Below, piece after piece: positions 5,105 to 11,154 of a DNA stretch of 11,154 nt (the first letter of the stretch is position 1; every line of letters begins with the position of its first letter). The notes under the pieces are model-generated. The model saw nothing but the letters and a program-made list of their open reading frames with translations. It was not told the origin of the DNA and ran no database searches. The translations under genes and the position numbers were made by a program. This DNA is from Cytophagales bacterium (lineage in GTDB: Bacteria > Bacteroidota > Bacteroidia > Cytophagales > UBA9547): the NCBI GenBank assembly GCA_013298205.1, contig JAAFJZ010000047.1, positions 1 through 11,154 of the forward strand, in the 5' to 3' direction.

Positions 5105-6496
5105 ATGATGCTTATACAGATAAAAGAACTAGGGGCAATAAAAGAAGCAAATATAGATTTGGATAAAAAGCTAATTGTATTTTGTGGTCCCAATGGCACA
5201 GGAAAAACCTATATGGCATACATTTTATACTCTTTATATAAAATAGAAAATAAAAGTATAGATATAAGATTTCCTGAAGAGAGCTCAAAAAAACTTATTG
5301 AAAACGACACCATAGAAATTGAGTTGAAATTAGATGAAATTTGGAACTATAGAATAAAAGAAGTTTCTAATTTAAAAGAAAATCTTTGGAAACTATTTGC
5401 TATCCCAGAGTCAATAGCGAAAGATTTTTTTTCAAAAACGGAAATCAACCTTTTAGAAACTAAGGAAGACTTTATAAAAAAAATAAACCAGCTTTCTTTT
5501 GATGAACATTTCAAATTTCAAGATTATGGCTTTCAAATATTAAAGTTATCAAAAAGTGGAACTTTGAAATTGAAAATTAAAGAACACACAATTAAAAATA
5601 CAGAATTACTTAATTTTATAGAAATAATATTACCTTCAAGGATATATACAATCCTAGCGTTTTACCCCATTACATTTACAGCGTTTTTTCCTATTGAAAG
5701 AAATTCAATTTTTACCTTTAACAATGAATTGTCGGGTAATAAAAATGACACTTATGCTCAATTTATAAATATTTCACCTTTAAATTTAATTAACGCTAAC
5801 TTTCAAAGAAGCGCAAGGTATCCTGAAGTAATTAGAGATTCGCTTAAAAATGCTGAAGAATTAGAATTAACCGTAAAACGAAATAGCGAATACTTCGATT
5901 TTGCGTCAGAAATAGAATCAGAACTGCTCTGTGGCAAAGTAATTATTAACCAAGAAAATGGAAGAGTAGAATTTATAAGTAATAAAGCGACTAATATTAA
6001 ACTGTCTTTTAACCAAAGCTCATCAATAGTAAAAACTTTGGCAAGCTTAGTTATATATTTAAAGCATAAAGCCTCAAAAAACGATTTAATTTTTATTGAT
6101 GAACCAGAACTAAATTTGCACCCAGACAATCAAGTAAAGCTTGCACGTATCCTTTCAAGAATGATAAATAATGGTTTAAGGTTAGTAGTTAGTACACATA
6201 GTGATTATATAATTCGTGAATTTAATAATCTTGTTATGGTTTCATCTACTAACAACGGAGTGGAAGAATTGGCAAAAAAATACAATTATAGAAAAGATGA
6301 ATTCATCAATAAAAATGAGATTGGGGCTTATTTGTTTAATTATAAAAATAAGAACTCAAGTAAAACGGAAGCAAAAGCAATAAAAATTGATGAAACAGGT
6401 TTTGAAGTAGAAACATTTGATGAAACTACTGAAAAATTAAATATAGTGTCTGATGACTTATTTTATACAATAAAATATGGCAAAGCACTCAGTTAA
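5105..6496 (+). CDS. SMC/RecF-like AAA family ATPase, probable sensor of a two-gene defence-like module
   Basis: This is a 463-aa soluble ATPase of the ABC/SMC-like AAA_15/AAA_21 class. Walker A is GPNGTGKT (28-35). An FFPIERN segment (194-200) resembles the P-A-E-R motif of this class. A signature-like stretch SSSIVKTLASLVIYLKH (305-321) precedes Walker B LIFIDEPELNLHPD (328-341) and the switch histidine in VVSTHSDYIIREFNNL (361-376). About 100 residues follow, with no TOPRIM motif, so this is not an OLD or GajA nuclease. ATG codons at 5105 and 5108 are both possible; an in-frame TAA at 5093 rules out longer versions. Its last 20 nt overlap the next gene, which implies coupled translation. 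Family members often sense phage or foreign DNA and control a partner effector; that role is inferred here. Confidence 0.85.
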   Translation: MMLIQIKELGAIKEANIDLDKKLIVFCGPNGTGKTYMAYILYSLYKIENKSIDIRFPEESSKKLIENDTIEIELKLDEIWNYRIKEVSNLKENLWKLFAIPESIAKDFFSKTEINLLETKEDFIKKINQLSFDEHFKFQDYGFQILKLSKSGTLKLKIKEHTIKNTELLNFIEIILPSRIYTILAFYPITFTAFFPIERNSIFTFNNELSGNKNDTYAQFINISPLNLINANFQRSARYPEVIRDSLKNAEELELTVKRNSEYFDFASEIESELLCGKVIINQENGRVEFISNKATNIKLSFNQSSSIVKTLASLVIYLKHKASKNDLIFIDEPELNLHPDNQVKLARILSRMINNGLRLVVSTHSDYIIREFNNLVMVSSTNNGVEELAKKYNYRKDEFINKNEIGAYLFNYKNKNSSKTEAKAIKIDETGFEVETFDETTEKLNIVSDDLFYTIKYGKALS

Positions 6497-7007
6497 ACAA
6501 TTAGATTTTATTAAACCCATCATCAATAATAAATTTATTGATGACAATAAATACCTAAGAGAAATAGGAGATGGTTTTGTAATGGAACTAGAAATAGTTT
6601 CTCATAAAAAAGGACTTGAATATGTACTTTATAAATTTGACCCTAATCAAATAGATCTTTTTCCTTTCTTCACTGACATTTCTGGCTTAAAAAAAATTTG
6701 TGATTACTTTTTGTTTGTTCAAGAAGGTAGTGTGCTTTATGTTTTGCTTATAGAATTAAAAAAAGGGACAAAATCTGCTTATCAACAACTTAATGCATCA
6801 GAAGTGTTTGCAAACTTTATAATTGAATCTGCTGCAAGAATTCAAAGTGAGTTTAAAAAGCAAGTAATAGAAATTCGTAAGATTAGAATAAGTGACAAAA
6901 GAGCAAAAAAAACGACCAAACCCAAGACACTTGTTTATGATGAAAATGGAATCATTAACTATGATTTACCTACAAAATTCAGAATCCAACCCATAATTGA
7001 ACTTTAG
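6477..7007 (+). CDS. Small protein with a PD-(D/E)XK-like motif, probable effector partner of the ATPase
   Basis: I do not recognise this 176-aa protein as a named family. It has no signal peptide or membrane segment. Its central part reads CDYFLF (75-80), a hydrophobic strand YVLLIELKKG (88-97) and a helix starting AYQQLNASEVF (101-111). Asp76, Glu93, Lys95 and Gln103/104 fit the order D ... (D/E)-x-K ... Q of PD-(D/E)XK nucleases; Glu29 or Glu37 could supply the extra acidic residue of the first helix. The C-terminal 50 residues are lysine-rich and basic, suiting nucleic-acid binding. The ATG at 6477 lies 20 nt inside the ATPase gene, in the +1 frame relative to it, so the two are almost surely one operon. 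It has no TOPRIM (RloB/AriB-like) or HNH (PtuB-like) signature. Nuclease activity is a motif-based inference. Confidence 0.7.
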   Translation: MAKHSVKQLDFIKPIINNKFIDDNKYLREIGDGFVMELEIVSHKKGLEYVLYKFDPNQIDLFPFFTDISGLKKICDYFLFVQEGSVLYVLLIELKKGTKSAYQQLNASEVFANFIIESAARIQSEFKKQVIEIRKIRISDKRAKKTTKPKTLVYDENGIINYDLPTKFRIQPIIEL

Positions 7008-7026
7008 TCATCGAAAATAAATTGTA

Positions 7027-7045
7027 TTTGCTATAAATAAGCAAA
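7027..7045. repeat. Small hairpin between the ATPase module and mnmA
   Basis: TTTGCT (7027-7032) and AGCAAA (7040-7045) pair around a 7-nt loop in the 55-nt gap before mnmA. There is no T-run after it, so it is at best a weak end signal for the module. Confidence 0.35.
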
Positions 7046-7062
7046 AATAAAACACCAAGAAA

Positions 7063-8184
7063 TTGTCAAAAAAAGGAAAAATATTAGTAGCCATGAGTGG
7101 TGGCATAGATAGCTCACTTGCTGCCGTGATCTTGCATGAAGAGGGTTATGAAGTGATAGGTATCACGATGAAAACATGGGATTATGCTTCTAGTGGAGGC
7201 AATTCTACACATGGTAAAAAAAAAGAGACGGGCTGTTGCAGCTTAGATTCTATAAACGATGCACGGAATATTGCCGTAAGCCTTAATTTTCCCCATTTCA
7301 TTCTCGATATTCGTGAAGAATTTGGTGATTATGTGATTGATTATTTCACAGATGAATATATGCTGGGTCGCACGCCCAATCCTTGTGTGCTTTGCAATAC
7401 GCATATAAAATGGGATGCGCTTCTCAAACGTGCTGATTTGCTTGATTGCGAATGGATAGCTACAGGGCATTATGCCAATGTGCGTGAAGAAAATAGCCGT
7501 TTTGTGCTTTCAAAAGGTGCAGATGAAAACAAAGACCAATCTTATGCACTTTGGGGAATTTCACAACAAAGTCTTTCAAGAACAAAATTCCCTTTAGGGC
7601 ATCTGACAAAGACAAAAATACGTGAGATGGCCACAGAGAAAGGATTTATTGATTTGGTAAATAAATCTGAATCGTACGAAATCTGTTTTATTCCCGATAA
7701 TGATTACCGTAGTTTTTTGAAAAGACGAGTACCTAATTGGGAAAGCAAGGTAATGAAAGGTGATTATGTAATGGAAGATGGCACAAAAGTTGGGGAACAT
7801 GATGGCTATCCTTTTTATACTGTTGGGCAAAGGAAAGGATTAGGAATCGCACTGGGTTTTCCGGTTTTTGTCGTTGAAATCCAAAAAGATGCCAATCGGG
7901 TTGTTCTTGCTCCCTTGGATAGACTTTCTAGAAATGGAATGTGGGTAAATAAACTCAATATGGTTAAATATGCATCTTTAACTGAAATAAACTACCCCTC
8001 AATTACAAAAATTCGCTACAATGACGATGGCACAAGCGCAAAAATTAGCCAAATAGATGATAAAATGAATGTTGAATTTGATTCTCCCGTATTTGCTATT
8101 GCCCCAGGACAGGCAGCCGTTTTTTATGAAAACGATGATGTAATCGGTGGCGGTTGGATAGAAAGTAGCTATTTAAAAGCATAA
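7063..8184 (+). CDS. mnmA: tRNA 2-thiouridine(34) synthase MnmA
   Basis: MnmA activates U34 of Lys, Glu and Gln tRNAs with ATP and inserts sulfur to give the 2-thio group. The 373-aa protein has the PP-loop AMSGGIDSS (10-18), TPNPCVLCN (104-112), IATGHY (132-137), NKDQSYALWGIS (156-167), the ESYEICFIPD segment (203-212) and VGQRKGLGIALG near residues 254-265. The catalytic cysteine pair is Cys111 and Cys208 by position relative to the E. coli enzyme. Position 108 is a further Cys where E. coli has Asp, and there is a Cys-Cys pair at 58-59. The start is TTG at 7063: the first ATG in frame is at the PP-loop and would cut away the first strand. It is the first gene of the right housekeeping block. 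Confidence 0.95.
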   Translation: MSKKGKILVAMSGGIDSSLAAVILHEEGYEVIGITMKTWDYASSGGNSTHGKKKETGCCSLDSINDARNIAVSLNFPHFILDIREEFGDYVIDYFTDEYMLGRTPNPCVLCNTHIKWDALLKRADLLDCEWIATGHYANVREENSRFVLSKGADENKDQSYALWGISQQSLSRTKFPLGHLTKTKIREMATEKGFIDLVNKSESYEICFIPDNDYRSFLKRRVPNWESKVMKGDYVMEDGTKVGEHDGYPFYTVGQRKGLGIALGFPVFVVEIQKDANRVVLAPLDRLSRNGMWVNKLNMVKYASLTEINYPSITKIRYNDDGTSAKISQIDDKMNVEFDSPVFAIAPGQAAVFYENDDVIGGGWIESSYLKA

Positions 8185-8188
8185 TTAT

Positions 8189-8225
8189 TGATTGCATAAT
8201 CATTTTCCACCTATCGTTTTCGATA
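8189..8225. repeat. Two tandem mini-hairpins between mnmA and priA
   Basis: TGATT-GCAT-AATCA (8189-8202) is followed by TTTT, and TATCG-TTTT-CGATA (8212-8225) ends one base before the priA ATG. Each has a 5-bp stem and 4-nt loop. The first resembles a very weak terminator; the second could mask the priA start. Both roles are inferred. Confidence 0.4.
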
Positions 8226-8226
8226 A

Positions 8227-10710
8227 ATGTCAAGTCAAGAAACCCAAAAAATACTTTTTGCCGAGGTTCTTTTGACTAGACCCATTCCGTTATTTTACAC
8301 CTATAAAATTCCTGCCCAATTTACCCATATTTCAAAAGGAGCAAGGGTACTAGTTCCTTTTGGAAAAAATAAAATCATAACGGGCATCGTACATCAAACA
8401 CTAGAAACATCACCAGATGTATATGAAATAAAGGAAATCTTAGAGGTTTCTGATGAGGGTTCGCCATGTATAAATGAAATTCAGTTTAAACTTATTCATT
8501 GGATTTCAGAATATTATATTGCCAATAAAGGTGATGTTTTGCAGGTCATGCTTCCATCGGGTTTGCGTGTGAGTAGTGAAACCCGAATGGAAATAAATCC
8601 TTTATGGGAAAATACTGAAGAACTAAGTGATGAAGAAACTAAAATTTTAGAAAATATAACCGAACGAAAAACCCTTAGTTTTGAAGAAGTAGGACATTTA
8701 CTTGAGCTTAAAAATCCGACTAGATTCATAAAATCACTTTACCAAAGAGGAGCAATTACCTACTTTGAAGAAGTAAAAGAAAAATTCACACCCAAAACAG
8801 AAAAAATTGTTTTTTTAGATACGTTTTACGAAGACGAAACGCAGCTCAAATTACTTTTTGCTGAACTAGAAAAAAAGCCCAAACAGCTTGAAATTCTTTT
8901 AGCCTATTTACAACATATTCCGATTGATAAATTACGAATAGAAAATCAAAATGGCGTTTCTAAGCAAAAAGTATTTCAAGAAATAGACAAATCGTCAGCG
9001 TTTAAATCCTTGCTAGAGAAAAAAGTTTTTATTGAGAAAAAACAAGTTATTTCTCGATTTCAATTTCCAAAAGCGCTTAAAGAGCTACCGCAACTTTCAG
9101 AAAAACAGCAATTGGCGAAAGATGAAATCACCTCATTTTTCAATGAAAATAAACCCGTTTTATTGCATGGTATAACCGGAAGTGGCAAAACAGAAATTTA
9201 TATTCGCTTAATAGACGAAGCTATCCAAAATGGCACACAAGTACTTTTTTTAGTTCCCGAAATAGCCCTTAGCACACAGATGGTAGAAAGATTGCTGAAA
9301 TATTTTGGCAATAAACTTGGTGTTTATCATTCTAAATATTCTGATAATGAGCGTGTAGAAGTTTGGAATGGCATAAAAGATGGGCATTTTCAAATTATTT
9401 TAGGTGTACGTTCCTCTATTTTTCTTCCTTTTGATAATCTAGGTTTGATTATTATTGATGAAGAACATGATGGCTCTTTCAAACAACAAGACCGTGCACC
9501 AAGATACAATACACGAGATTCAGCATTGGTTTTGGCGCAATTTCATCAAGCTCAAGTACTTATGGGCTCTGCTACGCCAGCTTTGGAAACATATTACCAC
9601 GCACAGCAAGGAAAATACGGTTTGGTAAAACTTCTTGAAAGATATTCAAAAGTAGAAATGCCTGACATTGACTTTTTAAACGTGAGGGTTTTGGAGTTGG
9701 AGAAAAAAATGAAAGGACATTTTCCTGCGCCCTTGCTTGAAAAATTGCAAACTTTATTACTCAATAAAAAGCAAGTTATTTTTTTACAAAACAGAAGAGG
9801 TTATTCTTCATATATTCAATGCCAATCGTGTGGTTGGGTACCAGAATGCCAAAAATGCGATGTAAACCTTACTTTTCATTCCTATAACCAATCTTTGGTT
9901 TGCCATTACTGTGGGCATAATGAAAGACACCCGAGAAATTGTCCCGCTTGTGGAGCGCAAAACTTCAAAACAATTGGTTTCGGAACAGAAAAACTGGAAG
10001 ATGAAATCAAATTGTTTTTTCCAGATGTAAGAACGTTGCGTATGGATCAAGACACGACAAAAACCAAATTTGCCCTCAAAACAATCATAGAACAATTTGC
10101 CAATCAAGATGCAGATATTTTGATTGGTACACAAATGGTGGCTAAAGGTTTAGATTTTGATAATGTTTCGCTGGTAGCTGTTTTTGATTGCGATAGACTT
10201 TTACACTACCCAGATTTTCGCGCACATGAGCGTGTTTTTCAGCTCCTTACCCAAGTGAGCGGAAGAGCAGGAAGAAAAAATGAAAAAGGAGAAGTCTTGA
10301 TTTTAACCAGCAATCCCAAACACAAAGTGCTTCAAATGGTGAAAAATTACGATTATTTAGGTTTTTATGAAGCAGAAATCATAGAAAGGGAAATACACGC
10401 TTATCCGCCATTTACTAGAAATATAGACATAAGAGCCAAATCTGATAATCAAGGCGCATTAAACAAATTTATGTCCCTTTTTAGCAATATGCTTATAGAA
10501 AAAATAGGTTCAAGTCGAGTTTTAGGTCCTCAATCTCCCGTTGTTTCCAAGATAAATAATGAGTACCTTTTAGACTTGCATATCAAAATCGAGAAAAATA
10601 AGCTAGATATGAAGAAAGTGAAGTTGTTTTTAGCAGAAATCAAAAGTTCGCTTTTAGCTGATAAGGCTTTTTCAAAAGTAAAATGTATGATTGATGTAGA
10701 TCCTTTATAA
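8227..10710 (+). CDS. priA: Primosomal protein N' (replication restart helicase PriA)
   Basis: PriA binds stalled forks and D-loops and reloads the replicative helicase. The 827-aa protein has an N-terminal 3'-end-binding domain (about 8-110: FAEVLLTRPIPLFYTY ... VLVPFGK) and a winged-helix region. The helicase core follows: Walker A GITGSGKT (315-322), DEEH box (411-414) and GSAT (447-450). Eight zinc-binding cysteines sit at 532, 535, 541, 544, 559, 562, 572 and 575. GFGTEKLE (585-592), IGTQMVAKGLDF (633-644) and QVSGRAGR (676-683) complete the core. All catalytic and metal-binding positions are present. It is slightly longer than E. coli PriA (732 aa), mainly through the linker before the helicase core. 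The ATG at 8227 gives the expected N-terminus. It probably shares a transcript with mnmA and the next gene. Confidence 0.96.
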   Translation: MSSQETQKILFAEVLLTRPIPLFYTYKIPAQFTHISKGARVLVPFGKNKIITGIVHQTLETSPDVYEIKEILEVSDEGSPCINEIQFKLIHWISEYYIANKGDVLQVMLPSGLRVSSETRMEINPLWENTEELSDEETKILENITERKTLSFEEVGHLLELKNPTRFIKSLYQRGAITYFEEVKEKFTPKTEKIVFLDTFYEDETQLKLLFAELEKKPKQLEILLAYLQHIPIDKLRIENQNGVSKQKVFQEIDKSSAFKSLLEKKVFIEKKQVISRFQFPKALKELPQLSEKQQLAKDEITSFFNENKPVLLHGITGSGKTEIYIRLIDEAIQNGTQVLFLVPEIALSTQMVERLLKYFGNKLGVYHSKYSDNERVEVWNGIKDGHFQIILGVRSSIFLPFDNLGLIIIDEEHDGSFKQQDRAPRYNTRDSALVLAQFHQAQVLMGSATPALETYYHAQQGKYGLVKLLERYSKVEMPDIDFLNVRVLELEKKMKGHFPAPLLEKLQTLLLNKKQVIFLQNRRGYSSYIQCQSCGWVPECQKCDVNLTFHSYNQSLVCHYCGHNERHPRNCPACGAQNFKTIGFGTEKLEDEIKLFFPDVRTLRMDQDTTKTKFALKTIIEQFANQDADILIGTQMVAKGLDFDNVSLVAVFDCDRLLHYPDFRAHERVFQLLTQVSGRAGRKNEKGEVLILTSNPKHKVLQMVKNYDYLGFYEAEIIEREIHAYPPFTRNIDIRAKSDNQGALNKFMSLFSNMLIEKIGSSRVLGPQSPVVSKINNEYLLDLHIKIEKNKLDMKKVKLFLAEIKSSLLADKAFSKVKCMIDVDPL

Positions 10711-10713
10711 AAA

Positions 10714-11154
10714 TTGAAAAAAATAATTTACATAATCATAGCCATATATTTATTTGCAAACTCTTTACCCTGTCAATCTCAAACCAAATTGACAGAAGAG
10801 CGAGAGCAAGTTTGGCTAGGATATTTTGCTCAAACTAGATTCACAAACAAATTGGGAATGTGGACAGACTTTCACTACCGAAGCACAGATAATTTTGTGA
10901 AAAATAGCTCAATGATTATCACCCATAATGGATTTAGCTACTATTTTAATGATAATACAAGAATTATGGCTGGTTATGCTTTTGCTTATTTTTTTGCTGA
11001 GAATGGACTACCGGGCAGAAATGAACATCGTCCTTGGCAACAAATATGGTGGAGACAAAATTATTCTTGGTTTCAAACCCTACAATGGATTAGGTTAGAA
11101 GAACGTTTTCGCCAAAGAGTTCAAAATGGAGATGCTATAGATAGTTATAATTTT
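10714..11154 (+). CDS. DUF2490 family protein (partial, runs off the right edge)
   Basis: The first 147 residues of an exported protein are present. A signal peptide (about 1-23: KK, IIYIIIAIYLFA) precedes EQVWLGYFAQTRFTNKLGMW (31-50) and DFHYRSTDNF (52-61). Later segments are a YYFNDNTRIMAGYAF stretch (76-90), NEHRPWQQIWW (103-113) and QWIRLEERFRQRV (124-136). This order of W-, GY- and EHRPWQQ-rich segments is typical of DUF2490 proteins of Bacteroidota, which are predicted outer-membrane barrels of unknown function. The start is TTG at 10714, only 3 nt after the priA stop, and it is the codon that gives a full signal peptide. No stop occurs before 11154. A cysteine at residue 20 follows LP and does not make a good lipobox. 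Confidence 0.8.
   Translation, partial: MKKIIYIIIAIYLFANSLPCQSQTKLTEEREQVWLGYFAQTRFTNKLGMWTDFHYRSTDNFVKNSSMIITHNGFSYYFNDNTRIMAGYAFAYFFAENGLPGRNEHRPWQQIWWRQNYSWFQTLQWIRLEERFRQRVQNGDAIDSYNF

Noticed and set aside
5105..6496. OLD-family/GajA-type nuclease
   Set aside because: The C-terminal region after the THSDY segment is only about 100 residues long and lacks TOPRIM acidic motifs, and the next gene is not a UvrD-like helicase.
7023..7030. TGTATTTG as a -7 promoter box for mnmA
   Set aside because: The second base differs from the TAnnTTTG consensus and no -33 element is well placed, so I did not list it as a promoter.
1..11154. CRISPR arrays, tRNA or rRNA genes
   Set aside because: No regularly spaced direct repeats, cloverleaf-like sequences or rRNA motifs were seen on either strand.

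Overview
The window looks like chromosomal DNA of a Bacteroidota bacterium, probably of the Cytophagales/Flavobacteriia kind. The evidence is strongly AT-rich DNA, a PorG/DUF6089-type outer-membrane barrel, a DUF2490 protein, three convincing TTG starts (163, 7063, 10714), no clear Shine-Dalgarno sequences, and -7 boxes of the Bacteroidota form TAnnTTTG in the one divergent intergenic region. No species can be named from the sequence alone.

Left part (1-4448), housekeeping. The 3' end of an unrecognised gene is followed by a DUF6089/PorG-like barrel gene. This converges on a leftward operon queA-ispD (queuosine tRNA modification and isoprenoid synthesis). The stop codons of the barrel gene and ispD both lie inside one small palindrome. 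A 322-bp divergent region with two candidate promoters and a perfect 13-bp inverted repeat separates queA from a rightward class I SAM methyltransferase. A terminator-like hairpin then precedes a TerC-family membrane protein.

Middle part (4449-7062), accessory island. The 656 bp after terC hold debris: the start of a short ORF cut off by an IS3-like left end, a decayed IS3 orfA with a stop where a tryptophan is expected, a possible protein C-terminus on the minus strand, and an 82-bp GC-rich palindromic element of a type I recall as dispersed in Bacteroidota genomes. Next comes a translationally overlapping pair: a 463-aa SMC/RecF-like AAA ATPase, and a 176-aa protein with a D-x16-ELK pattern that suggests a PD-(D/E)XK nuclease. 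Their arrangement suggests a two-gene anti-mobile-element (defence-like) system. I cannot match it to a named one, and it is the most interesting feature here.

Right part (7063-11154), housekeeping. mnmA (tRNA 2-thiouridylase), priA (primosomal helicase) and the 5' part of a DUF2490 gene run rightward with short gaps (42 and 3 nt), so they may be co-transcribed.
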